NCBI GenBank assembly: GCA_017645655.1
Contig: JAGCNZ010000002.1
Coordinates: 31,427-95,426, forward strand
Length of the DNA stretch: 64,000 nucleotides
Direction: 5' to 3'
DNA from: Bacteroidaceae bacterium
Lineage (GTDB): Bacteria; Bacteroidota; Bacteroidia; Bacteroidales; Bacteroidaceae
The position numbers and the translations under genes were made by a program. The number at the start of each line of letters is the position of its first letter. Position 1 is the stretch's first letter. Positions 8,522 through 16,707 of this stretch are shown here, in pieces. The notes below the pieces were generated by a model, which was not told the origin of the DNA, did no database searches, and saw only the letters and a program-made list of their open reading frames with translations.

Positions 8522-11500
8522 CTACTTGGCGAACTTGACGACGCTGCCGTCAGGACGACGCATGATGAAGAGCCCGCCCTGACGCGCTACCCCAAAAGGG
8601 AGCTGTCGGCCTTGGAGGTCGTAGAGCGCGGCACGCCCCTCCTCCATCTTTCCTCTCAGTTCCTCCCTCATCGACGTCGGGTCGTCGACTGCATCGATGC
8701 GCTGCAGGCGGAAGTGGTCCACCTTGAACCAGCCGTGACTGTCGTTCGTGGAGCGCGTCCCGTCGGCCTTGAAGTTGCTGGTACGGATGCCAAGTTTCAG
8801 GCTTTCGCCGTCCTCGAGCGTCACCATCACAGCCATCGGATGCAACGTCATCTTGCCTGCGCCGGACGCTCCGTAGCCTGCGAAAGTGTTCGCCTCGCCC
8901 GACGTGAGCATCGACTCCTTGTAGTCGGACGCTTTGCCATAGTACTGCACATTGTTGTTGGCAAAGAGTCGGCAGTTCGCCAACTTGTCCTTCTGCACTC
9001 CCAAAAGGCAGGTCACCAGGTAAGTTCCCGCGCCAAGTTTGCTTGCGGATACTGTCTGGAAAAGCTCGTAGGCGTTAGGCAACGGCTTTCCACTCGCCCA
9101 GAACATGTTGATGCCCCACAGGTGCTTGGCATCCTGATTCACGCCCCACGAGTTGCCATTGCTGATGTTAGTCGCTCTCCACCCCTTAGGCACACCACGA
9201 ATCAACCCGCCTTGCGGATTGAGTTCGCCTGCCGTGCCCCCATACTCGAAGTCAGGATTCGTGAGCAGACCCGTGAGGTCTTCCTCGCCGGCACTGAAGG
9301 GAATGCTTGCCAAAGCACTGACGCAGAGCCCGGGATCCATGAAATAGACGCGCACCCCCACGGTCTTGTCCTCCGTGCTCACGTAGTGAACAGCCGCGGG
9401 AATGTAGCCTTGGGCCACTGTTTCATCCCAGGCCTCGGTTCTCTCGGTCTGTTTGATCGAGATGATAGCCGCGTTAGCTCCGTCCACAGAAATGCCTGCG
9501 CGGATGTCGTAGGCGTTGTTCAGGCGGAACGTAGGCAGGCAGCGCACCTGGATGACGTTGAGGCCTTTTTGCACCGGCAAAGCATATTCCGCATAAGGCG
9601 CCGCGTTGGCCGAGGTGTAGGCCTGCATGTCAAGAGGCCAAACGGTAGCTGTGCTGCCTTGGATGCCCAGTCCCTCCAGCGTCTTCACCGTGGAGGAGGC
9701 GTTCGTGTAACTGCCTCCGGCGACAATCTTGACGTCGGGCTGCAGCAAAGAACTCTGCTGCCCGGCCACGTCATCCGACGTCGCGACGGCAGGCATCAAG
9801 TGCTGGCTCCAGTTGTTCGGCTTGTAGCTCATCATGCCGTTCCACTTCCCGCTGGCAATGGCGGTGTTGTATCTGTTCGTAAGCGTCACTATCTCATTGA
9901 AAGCACTCTGTGCCGCATTGGCATACTCCAGTGCCTTCTCCTCCTGTCCAGTCCAGGCATAAAGAAAACTTTGGCGTGCCCGCAGCAGTTTGATGTTCTG
10001 GTCTGCGCATGCACAAACCGGGTATTCAATGAGCTCGTAATACGCATAGCGAAGCGACGAAGGAATGCTCGCACGCAATGCCACTGCCCTCTGATAGAGA
10101 TTCTGATACTCCGCAATACGCGCATCGACCTCGTCGTTCGAGTGATCGAAGTGGCAGAGCTGAACATGTTCAGGCTTTGCCGCGATGCCGAGACGGTAGT
10201 ATGCAAGCTTGATGTCGCTTATCTCGTCGGCATACGACTCGCCGAATGTGCGCGCTGCCCACTCGCGAGTATAGAGATAAGCACGTTCCGGAGTCCAACT
10301 GTTAACGTCCCATGCCAAGTCCATACAGAACTCTAATTCCTCTTCGGCAGGCTTGATGTCTCCCACGTTAATAATCCATTGGTCGCGTATGCCTTGTGCG
10401 TAAGCTTTACTCAACTCGTAGCTGCACAGCGAAGGCGAGATGCTGCTCAGCCAAAGGTAGGAGTCGGGAGAACCCCAATAGGAAAGGTGATAATAGACAG
10501 CGTTGCCGCCTGAGCGAGCTTGCTCGGCTTGGTTGGGCATCTGACGTATGTAGCCGTGATTGTCGTCGACCCACATCAGGGTGACATCCTCGGGCACTTG
10601 CAGTCCTGCATTGTATGCGTCGAGCACTTCTTTGTAGGGTATGAAGATTTGCGGTATGGCAGTGGGGTCGCCTATGCTGTCCGCGAGTAGTTGTCGCTGA
10701 TAGGCAATGATGTCTGTCAACGCGGCGACGCGTTCTGACGTGGAATTGTAGCCGTTGATGCCTGTGTCGTGTACGCCTCGCATGCCGAGCGTGTAGATGG
10801 CGTTCTTGCCTCGGCTTTCGCCCACGCGTTCGGCCCAGTAGCGCTTTATCATCTCTCTGTTTGTCTTCCAGTTCCAATCGTCGTTGTAGTGGCCGCCGTA
10901 GCGGTTCCATTCCCATTCGTTATCGCGGAGCATCTGCTCGCAATGGCTGGATCCCATGTAAATGTCATACTTCATGATGAGCGGGATGTTTGCCTTCAAG
11001 TCCCAGAAGGCGCGGCTGCAGTTGTGCATGGCAGGCCATAGCGTATTGGCGCGAAGGCGGAGGAGGAGCTCCATGATGGCAGCGTAGGTCTTTGGTCCGA
11101 TGTTATTCACCGATGCGTCTTCCATTTTGTTTTTTGCCCAGGGCTGCAGTCCGAAGTCCTCGTCGTTGAGGAAGATGCCTCGGAACTTGACGGAAGGTGA
11201 GCCGAAGACGCTTCTGCCGGGCGTTACGTAAAGCTGCGACTTGGTGGTCGGAGTGACGTCGGCCCACCATATCCAGGGTGAGACGCCCATCATCCGGCTG
11301 AGTTGGAACATGCCGTAGGCTGTGGCGCGTGGCTGGGAGCCAAATATGACGAGTGCTTTTGCGACACCCTCCATCGGATTTTCTATGACTTGCATGCCAA
11401 ATGTTTCCCATTTGCCAACGACGTCGCTCACGTCGATCTTACCGTCTGCAACGAGTTGGTCGATGTGTTGCGACTGCCCGATGGTGCCTACGATGATGGG

Positions 11501-11764
11501 GTTTTTCAGCGTCGAGGGCTCCGTCTTGAACTTCTGGAACGTTTTCCTCGTGACGGCTTTGAGGTCGGCGATGAGGCAGTCGGCGACCGTCGTCACCACT
11601 TCAGCATCGTTTTCGTCATAGAGGATGATGGCCTTGTCGGCACTCGTCGAGCCCGCAATGGCGAAGCATCCGTCGACGGGAGAGGTCACGACCTGCAGTT
11701 CGTCGGCATTTACGGCCAGTGCGAAGAGCACAAAAAGCAGGGAAAGGAGGGATTTCGTCTTCAT
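8522..11764 (-). CDS. GH115 alpha-glucuronidase, secreted
   Basis: Glycoside hydrolase family 115, which removes (4-O-methyl-)glucuronic acid side chains from xylan. About 1080 residues. I start at ATG 11764 because it opens a signal peptide (MKTKSLLSLLFVLFALAVNA); the frame further upstream runs through the promoter. The GH115 core is recognised by RGIFLNDEDFGLQPWAKN near residue 194, LRLRANTLWPAMH and YDIYMGSSHCEQM near 265, then the C-terminal GH115 region. From about residue 830 there is an extra Gly/Asn-rich beta-sandwich-like domain (LLTNPDFEYGG) and a terminal tail LYDLQGRQLPFG...GSVVKFAK, like the sorting-type tails common in Prevotella secreted enzymes. It is a stand-alone gene. Confidence 0.93.
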   Translation of the reverse strand: MKTKSLLSLLFVLFALAVNADELQVVTSPVDGCFAIAGSTSADKAIILYDENDAEVVTTVADCLIADLKAVTRKTFQKFKTEPSTLKNPIIVGTIGQSQHIDQLVADGKIDVSDVVGKWETFGMQVIENPMEGVAKALVIFGSQPRATAYGMFQLSRMMGVSPWIWWADVTPTTKSQLYVTPGRSVFGSPSVKFRGIFLNDEDFGLQPWAKNKMEDASVNNIGPKTYAAIMELLLRLRANTLWPAMHNCSRAFWDLKANIPLIMKYDIYMGSSHCEQMLRDNEWEWNRYGGHYNDDWNWKTNREMIKRYWAERVGESRGKNAIYTLGMRGVHDTGINGYNSTSERVAALTDIIAYQRQLLADSIGDPTAIPQIFIPYKEVLDAYNAGLQVPEDVTLMWVDDNHGYIRQMPNQAEQARSGGNAVYYHLSYWGSPDSYLWLSSISPSLCSYELSKAYAQGIRDQWIINVGDIKPAEEELEFCMDLAWDVNSWTPERAYLYTREWAARTFGESYADEISDIKLAYYRLGIAAKPEHVQLCHFDHSNDEVDARIAEYQNLYQRAVALRASIPSSLRYAYYELIEYPVCACADQNIKLLRARQSFLYAWTGQEEKALEYANAAQSAFNEIVTLTNRYNTAIASGKWNGMMSYKPNNWSQHLMPAVATSDDVAGQQSSLLQPDVKIVAGGSYTNASSTVKTLEGLGIQGSTATVWPLDMQAYTSANAAPYAEYALPVQKGLNVIQVRCLPTFRLNNAYDIRAGISVDGANAAIISIKQTERTEAWDETVAQGYIPAAVHYVSTEDKTVGVRVYFMDPGLCVSALASIPFSAGEEDLTGLLTNPDFEYGGTAGELNPQGGLIRGVPKGWRATNISNGNSWGVNQDAKHLWGINMFWASGKPLPNAYELFQTVSASKLGAGTYLVTCLLGVQKDKLANCRLFANNNVQYYGKASDYKESMLTSGEANTFAGYGASGAGKMTLHPMAVMVTLEDGESLKLGIRTSNFKADGTRSTNDSHGWFKVDHFRLQRIDAVDDPTSMREELRGKMEEGRAALYDLQGRQLPFGVARQGGLFIMRRPDGSVVKFAK

Positions 11765-11799
11765 CGTGATAAAGGTTTTTGCGTGTAGAATGTTTTGTG

Positions 11800-11807
11800 C
11801 AAAGATA
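11800..11807 (-). promoter_or_regulatory. -7 box TATCTTTG for GH115
   Basis: TAnnTTTG match on the minus strand, 36 bp upstream of ATG 11764; a TTG lies about 22 bp further upstream. Its presence between the longer frame start and ATG 11764 supports the later start. Confidence 0.65.
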
Positions 11808-11913
11808 GGAATTTTTGCAATACATGGTACAATCTTTGCCAATAAAATTGGGTTAGTTGCATTATTTTGCACAAAGCGAGGCCACTTTCGACGAGTTGCG
11901 AGCATGAACGCGA

Positions 11914-12055
11914 TACATGTGGTCGAAAGACGCGATACGTGATGATGAAAAACTACCCACGTGATAAATTCATTTTACCCACGTAATATTTGAAATATTA
12001 CACGTGATATTTTGATTTTACCCACGTGATAATTTCAAATGACCCGCGTGTCGTT
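11914..12055. repeat. CACGTG phased array 3
   Basis: Boxes TACATG 11914 and TACGTG 11936 (degenerate edge), CACGTG 11958, CACGTA 11980, CACGTG 12001, CACGTG 12023, CGCGTG 12045: steps 22, 22, 22, 21, 22, 22. The 21-bp core has the same perfect palindrome as array 2 (GTAATATTTGAAATATTAC). Forward orientation. It sits between the GH115 promoter and the queA stop. The 340-bp gap holds only this array and the GH115 promoter. Confidence 0.95.
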
Positions 12056-12105
12056 TGGCAGCGTCACTCGGATTGTGAACCTTAGTTGCGTGCGACGCTT
12101 CCTTT

Positions 12106-13488
12106 TCAGGGGATAAGCAGCGAGCTGTCTCCGTAGCTGAGAAAGCGGAAGTCGTGTGCGAGGGCGTAGTCGTAGACGTCGTGCCAGCCCTCTCCGATAA
12201 AGGCGCTGACGAGGAGCAGCAACGTGCTCTGCGGCTGGTGGAAGTTCGTAATCATGCGTCGCACGATGTGGTACTTGTAGCCGGGGGCGATGATGATTTG
12301 CGTGCTGGCGTGCAGCACCTCCTCGCCCGTCTCGTCCATGTAGCGGAGCAGGGCAGTGAGGGCATCCACCGTCGAGAGCGAACCATCGTATTCATACGGC
12401 ATCCACTGGGGGACATGAAGGGGGGGAAGTGAAGAGTGAAGAGAGAAAAGTGAAGAATCAGAGTTGCCTTCTGGGGATTTAGGTGATTTATATTCTTCAC
12501 TCTTCACTCTTCGTTCTTCATTCTCTGCCAGCACCCCCATGTAATATAGGCTTTCGAGTGTGCGGACGCTGGTCGTGCCGACGGCAATCGCCTCGCCGTT
12601 GTGCGCCAGGAGTCGCTCGATGGTGCGGCGATGTACGGCAATGTGCTCGGTGTGCATATCGTGCCCGCCGATTTCTTCACTCTTGACGGGCCGGAACGTT
12701 CCTGCTCCCACATGAAGCGTCACCTCCTCCCGCTCGATGCCCCGGGCATCGATGTCCTGGAGGACGCGCTTCGTGAAATGCAGTCCCGCCGTAGGTGCCG
12801 CCACCGAACCTTTTATCTTGGAATAGACCGTCTGGTACGTCGTCTTGTCGCTCTCCTCAGTCTTGCGATTCAGGTATGGCGGGATGGGGAGCTCGCCGAC
12901 GGCATCGATGACCTCCGCCCAAGTGAGGTTCGCGTCCCATTCAAACTTGATCTCCTGGCTCGTGCCATGCGTTCCGACGCGCTCTGCCGTTAGTTTGAAG
13001 TTTGAATCTTGAATTGTGAAATCCCTCGTCAGACGTCCTTCCTTCCACTTCTTCAGGTTTCCCACCAGGCAATACCACGAGCAGCAACCCCTCGTGACAA
13101 AGTTCTCCTGATACTCCACAGGGTTAGCCGGCTCCAGGAGGAACACTTCGATGAGGGCACCGAGGGCTTCCCCAGACTCCTCCAAAGGAAGGGAGAAGCT
13201 GTCTGTCATCTCGTTCTGCTGATGTTTCTCTCTGCCTTCGGAGGGATTGGGAGAGGCTTTGCTCTTCCTGAAATGCAGCCTTGCCTGTATGACACGGGTG
13301 TTGTTGAAGACCATCAATGCACCCTTCGGCAGCAAGGCAGGCAGGTCGCGGAACACTGTTTCGCTTACCTTCCCGCCCTCGTAAACCAGCAGTTTGCTGC
13401 TGTCGCGCTCAGCCAGGGGGAACTTCGCGATGCGTTCCTCCGGCAATGCATAGTCGTAATCTCGTATTTTAATCTGTCTTGCGTCCAT
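12106..13488 (-). CDS. queA: S-adenosylmethionine:tRNA ribosyltransferase-isomerase, with three inserts
   Basis: QueA transfers and isomerises the ribosyl group of SAM onto 7-aminomethyl-7-deazaguanine in tRNA, giving epoxyqueuosine. Family motifs are intact: MVFNNTRVIQARL, GSVAAPTAGLHFT, LHVGAGTFRPVKSEEI, HDMHTE, and NFHQPQSTLLLLVSAF. Start is ATG 13488 (MDARQIKIRDYDY); the longer frame uses TTG. The protein is about 460 residues against roughly 340-350 for the family. The excess falls in three repeat-derived in-frame segments: about residues 78-108 (SPNPSEGREKHQQ...), 157-166 (FTIQDSNFKL) and 320-357 (ERRVKSEEYKSPKSPEG...). None removes a recognisable core motif, so the enzyme may still work. 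queG is at 27.1 kb. Confidence 0.93.
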   Translation of the reverse strand: MDARQIKIRDYDYALPEERIAKFPLAERDSSKLLVYEGGKVSETVFRDLPALLPKGALMVFNNTRVIQARLHFRKSKASPNPSEGREKHQQNEMTDSFSLPLEESGEALGALIEVFLLEPANPVEYQENFVTRGCCSWYCLVGNLKKWKEGRLTRDFTIQDSNFKLTAERVGTHGTSQEIKFEWDANLTWAEVIDAVGELPIPPYLNRKTEESDKTTYQTVYSKIKGSVAAPTAGLHFTKRVLQDIDARGIEREEVTLHVGAGTFRPVKSEEIGGHDMHTEHIAVHRRTIERLLAHNGEAIAVGTTSVRTLESLYYMGVLAENEERRVKSEEYKSPKSPEGNSDSSLFSLHSSLPPLHVPQWMPYEYDGSLSTVDALTALLRYMDETGEEVLHASTQIIIAPGYKYHIVRRMITNFHQPQSTLLLLVSAFIGEGWHDVYDYALAHDFRFLSYGDSSLLIP

Positions 13489-13579
13489 AAACGTCGGCAA
13501 AATTACAAAGAATTTAAGAATTAAGGAAGAAGAAGAAAGAAATAAGGTGTAAATAAGCGCAACGTTTCTCTTTTTTTGC

Positions 13580-13587
13580 TATATTTG
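13580..13587 (+). promoter_or_regulatory. -7 box TATATTTG for the zinc metallopeptidase
   Basis: TAnnTTTG match 47 bp upstream of ATG 13635, in the divergent gap with queA. The -33 position is T-rich without an exact TTG. Confidence 0.6.
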
Positions 13588-13634
13588 CATCAGATTTATC
13601 ACATAAAACATTAAACTTATAAACGCAGAGACCT

Positions 13635-14498
13635 ATGAAACTGACAGGAAGAAGAGAAAGTACAAACGTAGACGACCGTCGCGGCATGACGGCGGCAAAG
13701 GCAGGCGGCCTGGGCATAGGCGGCATCATCATTGCTCTGATTATATCTTTCATCACGGGCAGTAATCCGTTGGAGATGCTCAGCAATGTCGGCATGCTGG
13801 GCAACGTGACAGAACAGGCAGAGGGCGGTAGAGAGTTTACCGAGGAGGAACAGCAACTTGCCACCTTCTCCAAGCAGATTCTTGCTGGCACGGAGGACGT
13901 GTGGACCGAGGAGTTCAAGAAAATCGGCCGCACCTACGAGCCACCTAAGATGGTGCTCTACACCGGGAGTGTGCAGACGGGCTGTGGCAACGGCTCGGCA
14001 AGCATGGGTCCGTTCTATTGCTCGGCAGACCAGTGCCTGTACATTGACCTGTCGTTCTTCACGTCGATGAAGCAGCAGTTGGGTGCCGACGGCGATTTCG
14101 CCTACGCTTACGTCATTGCGCACGAGGTGGGACACCATGTTGAGTACCTGCTCGGCACGCTTGGCAAGGTGCATCAGCAGATGTCGAAACTCAATTCGAC
14201 CGAGGCCAACAAGCTGAGTGTCCGCCTTGAGCTCTTGGCAGACTTCTATGCTGGCGTGTGGGCTTACCACGACAACAAGATGTTCGGAAGCTTGGAGGAC
14301 GGCGACCTCGAAGAGGCTATCAACTGCGCGCAGGTCATCGGCGACAACTACTTGCAAGAGAAGGCGCGCGGCTATTCCCAGCCTGAGACCTTCACGCACG
14401 GCACCTCGAAGCAGCGCATGAAGTGGCTCAAGCTCGGTCTTCAGACGGGTGACATCCGCCGAGGCACTACTTTCCAGTGCAGCGACGCCGAGCTCTAA
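13635..14498 (+). CDS. Putative neutral zinc metallopeptidase, YpfJ type
   Basis: 287 residues. Short basic N-terminus, a hydrophobic segment at about residues 28-43, then the globular domain of the putative neutral zinc metallopeptidase family. The zinc site is HEVGHH (His163, Glu164, His167), and the GCGNGSASMGPFYCSADQCLYID segment upstream (given here only as a landmark with two cysteines) is typical of the family. Substrate is unknown. It has its own promoter and a hairpin after the stop (14530-14575). Probably inner-membrane anchored with the peptidase in the periplasm. Confidence 0.88.
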   Translation: MKLTGRRESTNVDDRRGMTAAKAGGLGIGGIIIALIISFITGSNPLEMLSNVGMLGNVTEQAEGGREFTEEEQQLATFSKQILAGTEDVWTEEFKKIGRTYEPPKMVLYTGSVQTGCGNGSASMGPFYCSADQCLYIDLSFFTSMKQQLGADGDFAYAYVIAHEVGHHVEYLLGTLGKVHQQMSKLNSTEANKLSVRLELLADFYAGVWAYHDNKMFGSLEDGDLEEAINCAQVIGDNYLQEKARGYSQPETFTHGTSKQRMKWLKLGLQTGDIRRGTTFQCSDAEL

Positions 14499-14529
14499 GG
14501 ACTTATCATATATTTGAGAAACGCCCGTG

Positions 14530-14575
14530 GCAAGGGCAGGGAGCAATGCCGGAACGTGTCGCTTCCTGCCCTTGC
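14530..14575 (+). terminator. Hairpin after the zinc metallopeptidase
   Basis: An 11-bp perfect stem (GCAAGGGCAGG against CCTGCCCTTGC) with a 24-nt loop, 32 bp after the stop. There is no U-run, so termination is only a suggestion. Confidence 0.4.
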
Positions 14576-14596
14576 GTGTCGTGTCTGCAAACTAAG

Positions 14597-14733
14597 CATG
14601 TGATGTCTGAGATTTACCCACGTGATAAATTCATTTTACCCACGTGATATTTGAAATATTCCACGTGATAATTTGATTTTACCCACGTGATAATTTCAAT
14701 TTACCCACGCGTCGTTTTTCATTTCGCCCCGTG
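14597..14733. repeat. CACGTG phased array 4
   Basis: Boxes CATGTG 14597, CACGTG 14619, 14641, 14662 and 14684, CACGCG 14706, CCCGTG 14728: steps 22, 22, 21, 22, 22, 22. Forward orientation. The last box ends 4 bp before the -33 TTG of the DUF2027 promoter, making this the array closest to a promoter. Confidence 0.95.
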
Positions 14734-14737
14734 GCGT

Positions 14738-14767
14738 TTGTTTTTTGAATATAAAGTTGTACCTTTG
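14738..14767 (+). promoter_or_regulatory. Consensus promoter for the DUF2027 gene
   Basis: TTG at 14738-14740, a 19-bp spacer, and TACCTTTG at 14760-14767: a full match to the Bacteroidota primary-sigma consensus. ATG follows 24 bp after the -7 box. Confidence 0.8.
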
Positions 14768-14791
14768 CAGGCGTAAATAAACAGCAAAGCA

Positions 14792-15526
14792 ATGAAGACA
14801 GGTGATCAGGTTCGCTTCCTCTCCGAGGTGGGAGGGGGCAGAGTGAGCGGCTTCCAAGGCAAGAACATCGTCCTTGTGGAGGACGAGGACGGGTTCGAGA
14901 TACCTATGCTCAGGCAAGATGTAGTAGTGGTTGGCAACGAGGAGTACGACATCGGGAAGGTGAACACGATAGAGCGGGAGAAACCTCTTCCCAGCCATGC
15001 AGGCAAACCGGAAGAGCCCGTGGAGAAGCCAATAACGTTCAAGCCCAAGCCTCTCGAACGCCGTGAAGGGGAGCGGCTCAACCTCTACCTGTCCTTCCTG
15101 CCCGACGAGGTGAAGGAAATCTCCAGCACAGGCTTCGAGTCGTACCTCGTCAACGACAGCAACTACTACATGCAAGTATCCCTGATGAGCGCGGAGGGAG
15201 CAAGCTGGCGACTGCGCTTCTCGGGCATCATAGAACCCAACAGCAAGCTCTTCGTCGAGGCTTTCGACCGCTCGCAGGTCAACGACCTCGAGCGCCTCTG
15301 CGTGCAGGCCATCGCGTGGAAGCAGGATAAGCCCTTCACCCTAAAGCCCGCTATAACAACGGAACTTCGCCTAAACCTGACGAAGTTCTACAAACTACAC
15401 GTCTTCCAGCCCAATGAGTTCTTCAGTGAACCCAACTGGACGGAAGACGTTATCCGTGATGACAAGCCTGTTCGAAACGTCTATGTGGACGCCGAACAAG
15501 TGAAAGAAGCAGTATTTAATTCATAA
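14792..15526 (+). CDS. DUF2027 protein, apparently lacking the C-terminal Smr domain
   Basis: 244 residues. The N-terminal SH3-like block (KTGDQVRFLSEVGGGRVSGFQ) and the following DUF2027 beta domain (LNLYLSFLPDEVKEISSTGFESYLVND) are intact. Bacteroidales homologues known to me continue after the linker PVRNVYVDAEQVKEA into an Smr (MutS2-type nuclease) domain and are about 350-380 residues long. Here the frame ends directly after that linker, and the last codons and stop (FNS-stop) come from an ATTCATAATT repeat that fills the next 90 bp. The gene therefore looks truncated by repeat insertion or deletion. Function of the remaining part is unknown. Confidence 0.8.
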   Translation: MKTGDQVRFLSEVGGGRVSGFQGKNIVLVEDEDGFEIPMLRQDVVVVGNEEYDIGKVNTIEREKPLPSHAGKPEEPVEKPITFKPKPLERREGERLNLYLSFLPDEVKEISSTGFESYLVNDSNYYMQVSLMSAEGASWRLRFSGIIEPNSKLFVEAFDRSQVNDLERLCVQAIAWKQDKPFTLKPAITTELRLNLTKFYKLHVFQPNEFFSEPNWTEDVIRDDKPVRNVYVDAEQVKEAVFNS

Positions 15527-15620
15527 TTGTCAGTTCATAATCCATAGTTAAAGGCGTTGATGCCTTCTTGCTGTTAGTTGAGCGACGAGTGTAATTATGA
15601 ATTGTGAATTATGAATTGAG
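15518..15620. repeat. AATTCATAATT simple and inverted repeat
   Basis: AATTCATAATT at the left and AATTATGAATT twice at the right form an inverted pair around a short unique middle. The left end overlaps the last codons of the DUF2027 gene. The same word family recurs near 4420-4440, 32040 and 32810-32830. Confidence 0.75.
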
Positions 15621-15622
15621 CA

Positions 15623-16699
15623 TTAGTTCTTAGTGTCGCCGAACTTCGTGTCGGTGTGCATGCGTCGCATTGCCGCGTCGTCCTGGCGCGGACAAATCAT
15701 CAGGAACTCTCCCTCTTCAGCAACGACGTAGTCCTTCAGCCCTTTGATGACGGCTGTGTGACCTTCCGGCATGCGGATGATGTTGCCCGAACATTCGTAG
15801 AGATACGCGTTCGTGCCCATCAGGACGTTGCCGTCGGCATCGCTCGGAGCGTCCTTGCCGATGCTTGCCCACGTGCCGATGTCGGCCCAGCCGAAGTGGC
15901 CGCGCTGCACATAGACGTGCTCGCTGCGCTCCAGGATGCTGACGTCCATATTGTAGTTGGGCAGCATGTTGAAGCTCTCGGGCACCAGTTTCGGGTCGGC
16001 ACTCTCGGCTTCCGCCATCATGCGGGGTATCTCGATGCGGTACTCGGGCACAAGCATGAACAGATTGTCCAGCATGACACGGCTGCTGAAGCACAGCAAA
16101 CCAGTGTTCCAGAGGAAGTTGCCCTCCTGCAAGAAAATGTTTGCAAACTCGTCGTTGGGTTTCTCGGTAAACGACTTGACGGGGAAGATGTCGTGGCTCA
16201 GCGGCTTGTCATCGTTCATTTGGATGTAGCCGTAGCCCGTCTCAGGTCGCGACGGCGTGATGCCCATCACGAGAAGTCCATCGTTCTCGCTGGCGAACTG
16301 TAGTCCATCAAGCACGTCTTGTCGGTACTCGTCCTCTTTGAGGATGAGTTGGTCGGAAGGCGTCACAAAGAGAACAGACTCGGTGTTTTGCTTCGCGATG
16401 AACACCGAACCCCATGCCACGGCTGCCAACGTGCCTCGGCGCAGCGGCTCCTCCAGGATGTGCATGTCGTCCACCTCGGGCAACTGCTCGTAGACCAAAG
16501 GCAGGTACGCCACGTTCGTGCTGACGTAGATGTGCGAGGGGTCGATGAACTTGGCGACGCGGTCGTACGTCTGCTGCAGCAAGGTGCGCCCCGTGCCGAA
16601 GAGGTCGAGGAACTGCTTGGGCTTTACCGTACGGCTGATAGGCCAGAGACGACTGCCGTTGCCTCCAGCCAGGATAAGACAATACTTGTTGTCTGCCAT
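15623..16699 (-). CDS. manC: Mannose-1-phosphate guanylyltransferase
   Basis: Makes GDP-mannose from mannose-1-phosphate and GTP, feeding capsule, O-antigen or glycoprotein glycan synthesis. 358 residues, the single-domain form without a C-terminal isomerase domain. The nucleotidyltransferase signature is at the N-terminus (LAGGNGSRLWPISRTVKPKQFL), followed by FVTPSDQLI, ETGYGYIQ, FTEKP and GNFLWNTGLLCF. It starts 8 bp after the stop of the SGNH hydrolase gene and is probably co-transcribed with it. The symbol follows the function; I cannot verify orthology. Confidence 0.92.
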   Translation of the reverse strand: MADNKYCLILAGGNGSRLWPISRTVKPKQFLDLFGTGRTLLQQTYDRVAKFIDPSHIYVSTNVAYLPLVYEQLPEVDDMHILEEPLRRGTLAAVAWGSVFIAKQNTESVLFVTPSDQLILKEDEYRQDVLDGLQFASENDGLLVMGITPSRPETGYGYIQMNDDKPLSHDIFPVKSFTEKPNDEFANIFLQEGNFLWNTGLLCFSSRVMLDNLFMLVPEYRIEIPRMMAEAESADPKLVPESFNMLPNYNMDVSILERSEHVYVQRGHFGWADIGTWASIGKDAPSDADGNVLMGTNAYLYECSGNIIRMPEGHTAVIKGLKDYVVAEEGEFLMICPRQDDAAMRRMHTDTKFGDTKN

Positions 16700-16707
16700 G
16701 TGATGCG

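Noticed and set aside
8612-10336. Plus-strand open frame of 574 codons inside GH115.
   Set aside because: Opposite a clear GH115 gene, with antisense-type composition and no motif.
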